A DNA stretch of 5,529 bases from Frankiales bacterium (GTDB taxonomy: Bacteria > Actinomycetota > Actinomycetes > Mycobacteriales > SCTD01). Both the position numbers and the translations under genes were made by a program. The stretch's first letter is position 1, and every line of letters starts with the position of its first letter. This document shows, piece after piece, positions 1 through 5,286 of the stretch. The DNA is taken from the NCBI GenBank assembly GCA_025965735.1, contig JAOPWK010000219.1, positions 1-5,529 on the forward strand, given 5' to 3'. The notes under the pieces were generated by a model. It did no database searches, was not told the DNA's origin, and was given only the letters and a program-made list of their open reading frames with translations.

Positions 1-1969
1 AGCGGGCCGCCTCCGGGCTGAGCGCCTGCGACGTCTGGGCGAACAGCGCGGCGGCCGCGTGCCGGCGGGCGCGGTCGGCCTTGGCCAGGCCGGCGTACGC
101 CACGTCGCGCACCAGCGTGTGCCCGAACCGGTAGCTGCCCTCGTCGGAGTCGGCCTCCAGCAGCCGCCGCTCCACGAGCACGTCCACCGCAGAGCGCACC
201 ACCGCCGGATCGCCGTGCCCGCTGGCCTTCCCGACCGCGACCAGCCCCTCGACCGTCACCCGCAAGCCGAGCACCGCCGCGTCGCGCAGCACCCCCTTGG
301 CCTTGCCGTCGAGCCCGTCGATGCGCGCCGCCAGCACCGCGCGGACACCGGCCGGGAGCACGCCGTCCGGCAGCTCGCCGGTGACGACCCACCGGTCTTC
401 GAGCCGCACCAGCGCACCGCGGTCGACCAGCAGGTGCAGCAGCTCGGCGAGGAAGAAGGGGTTGCCCTGCGCGCGCGACAGCAGGGCCGTGCGGACCGAG
501 GTGTCGACCTCGCTGCTCGGCGTGCCGAGGTAGGCGCGCAGCAGGCGCTCGGTCGCGCTCTCCTCCAGCGGGAGCAGCGGCAGCACCTCGACCTCCGGCA
601 GCCCGTGCCACCAGGCGGCGCCGCCTCCCTCCGACGAGCGGCCGCCGGCGGTGGTCAGCTCGAGCATGTCCGGCCGGCCGACGCCGAGCAGCAGCACCCG
701 ACCGCGGGTCTGCGCCACGACGTCGAGCAGCCCGCTGAGCATCACCGGCGTGGCCCAGTGCAGGTCGTCGGTCACGAGCACGAGCGGACCGTCCGCCGCC
801 AGCGCCGTGAACAGCGCCGCCACCGCCTGCCGCACCTGGTCCCCTCCTACGGGCACGCCGGGTGTGGCGGCCTCCCGCGGCGCGCCACCGGCATCGGGCT
901 CCAGCCCCAGCAGCGCGCGGAGCCGCTCGGCCATCGCGCGCGGGACGACGCCGGAGTAGGCAGGGTGCTCGAGCCGCGCCACCGTGCGGGCCACCCGCTC
1001 GCGGGCGGTCGCCGCGTCGTCGGCCTCGCCGATGCCGCAGGCGGTGCGGACCATCTCCGCCACCGAGGTGAGGTCGCGCCCCTCGCCGTAGGGCGCGCAG
1101 CGGCCCCACAGCACCCGCGCCCCGGGCAGCTCGCCCGCGAAGCGCGAGAGCTCCTGCGCCAGGCGGGTCTTGCCGATGCCGGCATCCCCGGTGACGAGCA
1201 CCGAGCGCGGCTGGTCGCGGTCGCTGACCTCCAGCACGCGCCCCATCAGCAGGCCGAGCTCGGCGTCGCGCCCGATCATCGTGGCCTCGTCGCCGAGCCC
1301 GAGCCGGCTGGCCGACGCCGGCCGCAGCCCGTCCAGCTCGTACGCCGGGACGGGCTCGCGCTTGCCCTTGAGCCGGAGCGGCGGCAGCGAGCGCCACGAG
1401 GCGATCGACATGGTCGCCAGCGCGGTGTCGCGGCCGGCGAAGACGGCGCCGACGCCGGCCGCGTCCGACAGCCGCGACGCGGTGTTCACGGTGTCGCCGA
1501 CGACGGTGTACGACAGGTGCGCCTGGATGCCGGCCAGGACGATGCCGGTGTTGAGGCCGACCCGGAGCCCCAGTCGCCGGCCGCCACCGCTCTCCTCCTC
1601 GACGACGCGGCGCACGGCGGTCTGCATCCGTGCGGCGGCGCGCACCGCCCGCTCTGCGTCGTCCTCGTGCGCGGTGGGTGCGCCGAACACGGCCATCAGC
1701 CCGTCGCCGGTGAGCTTGTCGACGTGGCCGCCGAAGTCGGTGACGGCCTGCGCCAGCGTCGCCAGCACCCGGTCGGTCACGACGCCGACCCGTTCGGGGT
1801 CGAGGTCCTCGGACCAGCTGGTGAACTCCGACAGGTCGCCGAACAGCACGGTCACGAGCCGTCGCTCGGCCTCGCCGTCACTGCCGCTGCCCTCGGGAAG
1901 TGCTGCACCGCAGGCGAAGCAGAAGCGCGCGCCGGGGACGGTCGGTGTCCCGCAGACCGGGCACGTCAT
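1..1969 (-). CDS. Zinc-ribbon / class III adenylate cyclase / AAA-type ATPase fusion, C-terminus cut by window edge
   Basis: Predicted cytoplasmic signalling enzyme making cAMP from ATP, fused to a STAND/AAA_16-type ATPase. I translated 656 codons without a stop; the gene runs off the left edge. Residues 3-20 are a zinc ribbon (CPVC and CFAC pairs). The cyclase domain (about 36-210) has both metal aspartates, D45 (in VLFGDLSEFT) and D89 (in KLTGDG), 44 residues apart as is usual, purine-site Lys85, Thr155 at the second purine-site position, and catalytic N162 and R166 (VNTASR). A Lys/Thr pair fits class IIIb adenylate cyclases. LKGKREPVPAYEL closes the domain. The ATPase has Walker A GDAGIGKT (261-268), Walker B VLVTDD (397-402) and QGNPFFLAELL (501-511). 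The missing C-terminus is probably TPR-like or a LuxR-type HTH. ATG overlaps the MBL stop (ATGA) with no clear ribosome site, implying coupling. A guanylate product cannot be excluded. Confidence 0.93.
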   Translation of the reverse strand, partial: MTCPVCGTPTVPGARFCFACGAALPEGSGSDGEAERRLVTVLFGDLSEFTSWSEDLDPERVGVVTDRVLATLAQAVTDFGGHVDKLTGDGLMAVFGAPTAHEDDAERAVRAAARMQTAVRRVVEEESGGGRRLGLRVGLNTGIVLAGIQAHLSYTVVGDTVNTASRLSDAAGVGAVFAGRDTALATMSIASWRSLPPLRLKGKREPVPAYELDGLRPASASRLGLGDEATMIGRDAELGLLMGRVLEVSDRDQPRSVLVTGDAGIGKTRLAQELSRFAGELPGARVLWGRCAPYGEGRDLTSVAEMVRTACGIGEADDAATARERVARTVARLEHPAYSGVVPRAMAERLRALLGLEPDAGGAPREAATPGVPVGGDQVRQAVAALFTALAADGPLVLVTDDLHWATPVMLSGLLDVVAQTRGRVLLLGVGRPDMLELTTAGGRSSEGGGAAWWHGLPEVEVLPLLPLEESATERLLRAYLGTPSSEVDTSVRTALLSRAQGNPFFLAELLHLLVDRGALVRLEDRWVVTGELPDGVLPAGVRAVLAARIDGLDGKAKGVLRDAAVLGLRVTVEGLVAVGKASGHGDPAVVRSAVDVLVERRLLEADSDEGSYRFGHTLVRDVAYAGLAKADRARRHAAAALFAQTSQALSPEAAR

Positions 1970-2703
1970 CTCAGGTAGGCCAGCTGCGCGAGCACCGACA
2001 TCGTGGCGGCCGGCCACAGCGCCCGGTCCACGTCGGCGTAGACCACCTCGACGACCTGCTCGGCCGTCGTGGCTCCGGCCTCGACCGCAGCCCGCACCTG
2101 ACCGAGCCGCGCCTCCCGGTGAGCGAGGTACTGCTCGGCGGCGACTCCGGCGCTGGCCAGCTCGGGGCCGTGCCCGGGCAGCACCGTGAGGTCCCCGAGC
2201 TCGCGCAGGCGCCGCAGCGAGTCGAGGTAGTCGGCCAGCACGCCGTCCGGGTGCGCGACGACGGTGGTGCCGCGGCCGAGGACGGTGTCCCCGGTGAGGA
2301 CGGCGTCCGGCAGGACGAACGACAGCGAGTCGCTGCTGTGCCCCGGCGTCGCGAGCGCGCGGAGCTCGATGCCGGCCGCCGCGACGACGTCCCCCGCGCC
2401 CAGGCCCTCGTCGCCGAGCCGGTGCGCCGGGTCGAGCGCACGCACCGGCGCCCCCGTCAGCTCGGCGAAGCGGCGGGCGCCCTCGCTGTGGTCGGCGTGG
2501 CCGTGCGTCAACAGCACCACCTCGACCGGCCCCTGCGCCGCCACCTCCTGCAGGTGCGACTCCGTCAGCGGTCCCGGGTCGACGACGACGCAGGACTCCG
2601 ACGACGGGTCGCGCAGCACCCAGGTGTTGGTGCCGTCCAGCGTCATCGGCCCCGGGTTCGGCGCGAGCACGACACCGGCCGTCGGTGTGACCGCGCGCAG
2701 CAC
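1966..2703 (-). CDS. MBL-fold metallo-hydrolase, LACTB2-like
   Basis: A 245-aa cytoplasmic metallo-beta-lactamase-fold hydrolase. The binuclear metal site is complete: T-H67-G-H69-A-D71-H72, then H122 (ATPGHSSDS), D139 (LTGDTVLG) and H178 (LPGHGPE). The N-terminal NPGPMTLDGTNTW and the C-terminal helical part (about 190-245) resemble the LACTB2 / glyoxalase-II-like group with its winged-helix tail. Known relatives include hydrolases and endoribonucleases, so the substrate is open. The GTG start is chosen because GGAGG lies 4 nt upstream, the GTG shares its G with the NUDIX TAG stop (TAGTG), and upstream in-frame sequence is the NUDIX gene read out of frame. The TGA overlaps the cyclase ATG. 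The family member Rv3677c sits next to crp in M. tuberculosis (from memory). Confidence 0.93.
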   Translation of the reverse strand: MLRAVTPTAGVVLAPNPGPMTLDGTNTWVLRDPSSESCVVVDPGPLTESHLQEVAAQGPVEVVLLTHGHADHSEGARRFAELTGAPVRALDPAHRLGDEGLGAGDVVAAAGIELRALATPGHSSDSLSFVLPDAVLTGDTVLGRGTTVVAHPDGVLADYLDSLRRLRELGDLTVLPGHGPELASAGVAAEQYLAHREARLGQVRAAVEAGATTAEQVVEVVYADVDRALWPAATMSVLAQLAYLR

Positions 2704-3539
2704 TAGTCCTCCGGGTAGCCGGGGTCGCCCGGCAGCAGGAAGGCGACGCTGTCGTCGTCGGCGACGACCAGCTTCGGCAGCACCGGGCGGATCGTGCGCG
2801 CGGCGCCCAGCGCGCTCTCGACGTCGGCGTGCGACGCGAGGTCCATGAGTGCGACGGCGGTCGGCGGCAGCATGCCGAGCTGCTGGTCGAGCGCCTCCTG
2901 CGGGCGCAGCCACAGCCGGCGGTCGGCCTCGGTGCCGGCCTCGCGGCAGACCTGCCCCTCCGGCACCCGCGCCACGAAGAACCTGGTGTCGAAGCGCTTG
3001 GCCTCCACCTCGGGGGTGATCCAGTGCGCCATCGGCCGCAGCAGGTCGGCCCGCAGCACCAGGCCCCGGCGGGTCAGCAGGTCCGACAGCGACTGCTCCC
3101 GGGCCTCGAGCGACGCGCGCTCGGCCTCCCACTCGTCGGTGCTGACGTCTGCCAGCACCTCGTGCTCCGACGGGCCGGCGAGCAGCACGCCGGACTCCTC
3201 GAAGGTCTCGCGCACGGCTGCGCAGACCAGAGCGCGGGCCAGCGGCTCGTCGCACCCGAAGGCCGCGGCGAAGGCGGACGGCGGCGGGCCGGACCAGGCC
3301 ACGGCGGCATGCGCGTCGGCGGGATCCACGGAGCCGCCCGGGAACACGTGCATGCCGCCGGCGAAGGCCATCGCCCGCACCCGGCGCAGCAGGTACACCT
3401 CGTGCCCGTCCGGGGTGTCGCGCAGCAGGGCGACCGTGGCGGCGTCACGGGTGGGCGGCACCGCGATCTCGCCGCGCTTCATCGCCCGAGCGCGCTCGAA
3501 CAGCTCCGGAGGCGGCCCACCGCTCACCGTTCCCACCAC
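2703..3539 (-). CDS. NUDIX hydrolase with a split Nudix box (NUDT19-like)
   Basis: Predicted Mg-dependent hydrolase of a nucleoside-diphosphate-linked substrate, 278 aa from this start. FAGGMHVFPGGSVD (59-72) is the Gly-rich half of the Nudix box, and R110-E111-T-F-E114-E115-S-G is the metal-binding half. They are separated by about 27 residues more than in the standard GX5EX7REUXEEXGU box, the arrangement known in NUDT19-type CoA diphosphatases. CoA-type substrates are therefore possible but unproven. The first GTG (3539) has GGAG 8 nt upstream. GTG 3536 and GTG 3527 are alternatives: 3527 would give an N-terminus aligning with my recollection of Streptomyces homologues. ATG 3482 would remove conserved sequence and lacks a good ribosome site. 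It begins 22 nt after the RidA stop and ends in a one-base overlap with the MBL start. Function specificity is uncertain, the family is not. Confidence 0.9.
   Translation of the reverse strand: MVGTVSGGPPPELFERARAMKRGEIAVPPTRDAATVALLRDTPDGHEVYLLRRVRAMAFAGGMHVFPGGSVDPADAHAAVAWSGPPPSAFAAAFGCDEPLARALVCAAVRETFEESGVLLAGPSEHEVLADVSTDEWEAERASLEAREQSLSDLLTRRGLVLRADLLRPMAHWITPEVEAKRFDTRFFVARVPEGQVCREAGTEADRRLWLRPQEALDQQLGMLPPTAVALMDLASHADVESALGAARTIRPVLPKLVVADDDSVAFLLPGDPGYPED
2708..2712 (-). promoter_or_regulatory. Ribosome binding site for the MBL gene
   Basis: A strong GGAGG on the minus strand within the last codons of the NUDIX gene, 4 nt before the GTG at 2703. It fixes the MBL start well inside a much longer open frame. 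Confidence 0.7.
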
Positions 3540-3547
3540 GGCGCTCG

Positions 3548-3551
3548 CTCC
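3548..3551 (-). promoter_or_regulatory. Ribosome binding site for the NUDIX gene
   Basis: GGAG on the minus strand, 8 nt before GTG 3539. It favours this GTG over the in-frame GTGs at 3536 and 3527, for which it would lie 11 and 20 nt away. A weaker GGGA lies 3 nt before GTG 3527. Confidence 0.55.
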
Positions 3552-3561
3552 GCAGACAGGG

Positions 3562-4038
3562 CTAGGCCGAGACGCGCGCGGGGTCGAGCTCCACGACCAG
3601 CTCGACCTCGACCGGTGCGTCGAGGGGCAGCGAGGCGACGCCGACGGCGGACCGCGCGTGCTGCCCGGCGTCGCCCTCGAACACCTGGCCCAGCAGCTCT
3701 GAGGCGCCGTTGACGACACCGGGCTGACCGGTGAAGTCAGGGGCGGAGGCGACGAAGCCGACGACCTTCACGACCTTCACGACCGCGTCCAGCCCGACCA
3801 GGGCGTCGATCGCGGCCAGGCCGTTCAGCGCGCACGTGCGCGCCATGTCCTTGGCCTGCTCGGCCGTGACCATCGCACCGACCTTGCCGGTCGCCGGCAG
3901 CTCGCCGTCGACCATCGGCAGTTGGCCGGAGGTGAAGAGGAGGTTGCCCGAGCGGACGGCCGGCACGTACGCCGCCACCGGCGGGACGACGGGCGGGAGC
4001 TGCAGCCCGAGCTCCTCGAGCCTCTGGTGGGCGCTCAC
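3562..4038 (-). CDS. RidA (YjgF/YER057c/UK114) family protein
   Basis: A 158-aa protein of the RidA superfamily, whose best-known members hydrolyse reactive enamine/imine intermediates released by PLP enzymes. GNLLFTSGQLP (31-41) is the family's N-terminal strand. The C-terminal signature ARSAVGVASLPLDAPVEVE carries R129 and E144, spaced exactly as R105 and E120 of E. coli RidA, so deaminase activity is plausible. It is longer than the roughly 130-aa canonical protein, with extra N-terminal residues and an insert near 98-112, as in the Rv3678c-type subgroup. Subfamily members differ in activity, so the exact substrate is unknown. GTG is the start because it overlaps the DUF4177 stop as GTGA; the ribosome site is weak (AAGG directly before), which suggests coupling. 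A 9-nt tandem repeat encodes VVKVVKV at about 86-93. Confidence 0.93.
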   Translation of the reverse strand: MSAHQRLEELGLQLPPVVPPVAAYVPAVRSGNLLFTSGQLPMVDGELPATGKVGAMVTAEQAKDMARTCALNGLAAIDALVGLDAVVKVVKVVGFVASAPDFTGQPGVVNGASELLGQVFEGDAGQHARSAVGVASLPLDAPVEVELVVELDPARVSA

Positions 4039-4193
4039 GCCTTCTGCCGCTTGAAGTAGGCCACCAGCTGCTCGCCGCCGCCCGGGCCGGGCACGACCTG
4101 GACGAGCTCCCAGCCGTCCTCGCCCCAGTTGTCGAGGATCTGCTTCGTCGCGTGGACGAGCAGGGGGACGGTCGCGTACTCCCACTTCGGCAT
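4035..4193 (-). CDS. DUF4177 family small protein
   Basis: A 52-aa soluble protein beginning MPKWEYATVPLLVHATKQIL and containing LDNWGEDGWELVQVVPG and QLVAYFKRQK. The WEYATV opening, the DGWELV core and the basic Lys/Arg end are typical of DUF4177, short proteins of unknown function. Full length looks complete for this subgroup. It lies between the WhiB gene (16 nt upstream) and the RidA gene (GTGA overlap), the same partner as in mycobacteria (Rv3678A beside Rv3678c, from memory), so a role connected with the RidA protein is a reasonable guess but not shown. No good ribosome site sits directly before the ATG; the nearest GGAGG is about 21 nt upstream inside the end of whiB, suggesting coupling to whiB translation. 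Confidence 0.88.
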   Translation of the reverse strand: MPKWEYATVPLLVHATKQILDNWGEDGWELVQVVPGPGGGEQLVAYFKRQKA

Positions 4194-4204
4194 GGGCCGA
4201 TGCT

Positions 4205-4217
4205 AGGGGCTACCCCT
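4205..4217 (-). repeat. Short GC-rich inverted repeat with the whiB stop codon in its loop
   Basis: On the minus strand AGGGG-TAG-CCCCT forms a 5-bp stem with a 3-nt loop. The loop is exactly the whiB TAG stop, and the left arm overlaps the GGAGGGG purine run. There is no following T-tract, so it is not an intrinsic terminator. It could influence coupling between whiB and the DUF4177 gene, but with this size it may also be chance. Confidence 0.3.
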
Positions 4218-4509
4218 CCTGCCCGGTGTCGGCCAGCCGCCTGCGCACGATCCGCCGGCGCTCGGCCTCGTTCAGGCCGCCCCAGATGCCGTGCGGCTCC
4301 TGCACGTCCAGCGCGTACTCGAGGCACTGCGCCCGCACCTTGCAGGCCCCGCACAGCGCGCGCGCCGCGCTCTCACGGACCTGCTTGTCCGACTTGCTCT
4401 CGACGTGCGAGGGGGCGAAGAAGTGCACGGCGTTTTTGCTGCGGCACTGCGCGTCGACCCGCCACACGGGTTGCGTGAGGCGGTCGACGACGAGGCGGGG
4501 GCTGCTCAT
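4210..4509 (-). CDS. WhiB-like (Wbl) iron-sulfur transcriptional regulator
   Basis: A 99-aa Wbl protein. Four cysteines, C22, C53, C56 and C62 (C-X30-C-X2-C-X5-C), would bind a [4Fe-4S] cluster sensitive to O2 or NO. EPHGIWGGLNEAERR (71-85) is the family's G-[VI]-W-G-G turn, and the Arg-rich tail (84-91) is the usual DNA-contacting region. Wbl proteins act with the primary sigma factor by binding its region 4. ATG is supported by GGAG 5 nt upstream. It heads the leftward operon and is divergent from the DUF4178 gene. By location it could be thought equivalent to whiB4/wblA, but its cysteine-region sequence (FFAPSHVESKSDKQVRE) is unlike what I remember of those proteins, so I give no symbol. 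An AAA-AAC stretch near codon 25 is locally AT-rich for this genome. Confidence 0.95.
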   Translation of the reverse strand: MSSPRLVVDRLTQPVWRVDAQCRSKNAVHFFAPSHVESKSDKQVRESAARALCGACKVRAQCLEYALDVQEPHGIWGGLNEAERRRIVRRRLADTGQEG

Positions 4510-4537
4510 GGGGGCTCCGCGTGCGGGTCAGGGAGAG

Positions 4538-4564
4538 ACGGTATGTGAATACTCACACCCCCAA
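4538..4564 (-). promoter_or_regulatory. Candidate promoter of the whiB-led operon
   Basis: On the minus strand TTGGGG (4559-4564) could be the -35 and TACCGT (4538-4543, fits TANNNT) the -10, separated by 15 bp. Transcription would start near 4531, giving a leader of about 22 nt that includes the GGAG ribosome site. The spacer is shorter than the usual 16-18 bp, so the promoter may be weak or activator-dependent, or the -35 call may be wrong. Confidence 0.35.
4544..4557. promoter_or_regulatory. 14-nt near-perfect palindrome, candidate operator
   Basis: TGTGA-ATAC-TCACA pairs at 6 of 7 positions and sits 34 nt upstream of the whiB ATG, filling the space between the candidate -35 and -10. The half-sites equal those of CRP-family sites (TGTGA-N6-TCACA), but the gap is 4 rather than 6 nt, so CRP binding should not be assumed. 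It lies in the most AT-rich part of the divergent region and could serve either direction. Confidence 0.5.
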
Positions 4565-4599
4565 GGGTTCGCCGCTGTACCACCGATTCCTCCTGGCAG

Positions 4600-4627
4600 G
4601 GGACGAGTCGTGTCCGCCGCATAGGGT
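4600..4627 (+). promoter_or_regulatory. Candidate leaderless promoter of the DUF4178 gene
   Basis: TAGGGT at 4622-4627 fits the actinobacterial -10 consensus TANNNT and ends 6 nt before GTG 4634, so the expected transcription start falls on the G of the start codon. A weak -35 match, GGGACG (4600-4605), lies 16 bp upstream. No convincing Shine-Dalgarno precedes the GTG, which agrees with leaderless expression. Confidence 0.45.
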
Positions 4628-4633
4628 CGGGGC

Positions 4634-5269
4634 GTGGACTCCCTCGTCGGACTCGTGCTCGTCCTGGTCCTGCTCGTGCTGCTCGCCGTGGTCGGGGTGG
4701 TGCTCGTGAGCGTCCTGCGGCGCCGCAAGCGCGACCAGGGGCTGGCCGAGCGGGCGCGCACCGTCGACCCGATGGGCCCGGGCCCGCTGACGTCCGACCC
4801 GCGCACCCTCAAGCCCGGCGACGTCGTGACGCTGTCCGGCGAGACGGGAGACTTCGTCGTGCGCGGCACGCTGGCGCTGACCGAGGACGGCTACCGCTGG
4901 AAGGAGCACCTGCTCGACGGCTCCACGGCGGCCGGCGAGCGGCGGCACTGGCTGTCGGTCGAGGAGGACGAGGGCGGCCTCGAGCTGGTCCTGTGGGACC
5001 GCGTCGCCGGCTCCGACCTGACGCCCGACAGCAAGGAGGTCGCTCACGCCGGCACCGCCTTCGAGCGCGACGAGCGGGGCCGCGCCCGCTACGCCTCCAC
5101 CGGGACCACCGGTGCGGCCGAGTCCGGCGAGATGGAGTACGTCGACTACCTGCCGGCCGACGGCGGCCCTGCCCGGCTGGGCTTCGAGCGGTTCTCCGCG
5201 GGCGGGTCGTGGGAGGTCAGCTCGGGGCGCGTCATCTCCCTCGAGAGCCTCACGATCCTGCACAGCTGA
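4634..5269 (+). CDS. Single-pass membrane protein with DUF4178 domain
   Basis: A 211-aa protein. Residues 4-28 are an uninterrupted Leu/Val/Gly-rich transmembrane helix followed at once by RRRKR (29-33), so the C-terminal part should face the cytoplasm. From about residue 57 the sequence LKPGDVVTLSGETGDFVVRG, then GYRWKEHLLD and HWLSVEEDEG, has the pattern of DUF4178 domains, a beta-rich fold of unknown biochemical role. The GTG start is set by the membrane helix, which begins directly after it, and by a -10 element placed for leaderless transcription. It is divergent from whiB and is followed after 17 nt by a DUF2617 gene, an arrangement like Rv2597-Rv2598 of M. tuberculosis, part of a set ending in a spermidine-synthase-like gene (from memory). 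The role in polyamine or envelope biology is unknown. Confidence 0.88.
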   Translation: MDSLVGLVLVLVLLVLLAVVGVVLVSVLRRRKRDQGLAERARTVDPMGPGPLTSDPRTLKPGDVVTLSGETGDFVVRGTLALTEDGYRWKEHLLDGSTAAGERRHWLSVEEDEGGLELVLWDRVAGSDLTPDSKEVAHAGTAFERDERGRARYASTGTTGAAESGEMEYVDYLPADGGPARLGFERFSAGGSWEVSSGRVISLESLTILHS

Positions 5270-5274
5270 CGTGC

Positions 5275-5279
5275 GGGAG
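5275..5279 (+). promoter_or_regulatory. Ribosome binding site for the DUF2617 gene
   Basis: GGGAG located 7 nt before GTG 5287. It supports this start in the 17-nt gap after the DUF4178 stop and argues for translation of the second gene in its own right from a shared transcript. Confidence 0.65.
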
Positions 5280-5286
5280 TCCTGAC

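Noticed and set aside
59..1978. A 639-codon open frame on the plus strand
   Set aside because: It is codon-aligned antisense to the cyclase gene; the protein is rich in Arg, His, Gln and Ala with no domain, while the minus strand shows a full set of cyclase and ATPase motifs. High GC removes stops on the opposite strand.
2704..3255. N-terminal extension of the MBL gene to a 429-codon frame
   Set aside because: The extra 184 residues are the NUDIX gene read in another frame. GGAGG plus GTG at 2703 gives a normal-length family member.
4039..4185. N-terminal extension of the RidA gene to a 207-codon frame
   Set aside because: The extension is the DUF4177 gene out of frame; the GTGA overlap gives a better start.
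4205..4217. Intrinsic terminator after whiB
   Set aside because: Only a 5-bp stem with no T-rich tail, and the next gene starts 12 nt later in the same direction.
4210..4509. Naming the Wbl gene whiB4 or wblA from location
   Set aside because: The neighbourhood is similar, but the sequence between the first and second cysteines and the tail do not resemble those proteins as I recall them.
4544..4557. Canonical CRP or FNR binding site
   Set aside because: CRP sites have 6 nt between TGTGA and TCACA, and FNR sites use TTGAT-N4-ATCAA; this has CRP half-sites with FNR-like spacing and fits neither strictly. Kept only as an unassigned palindrome.
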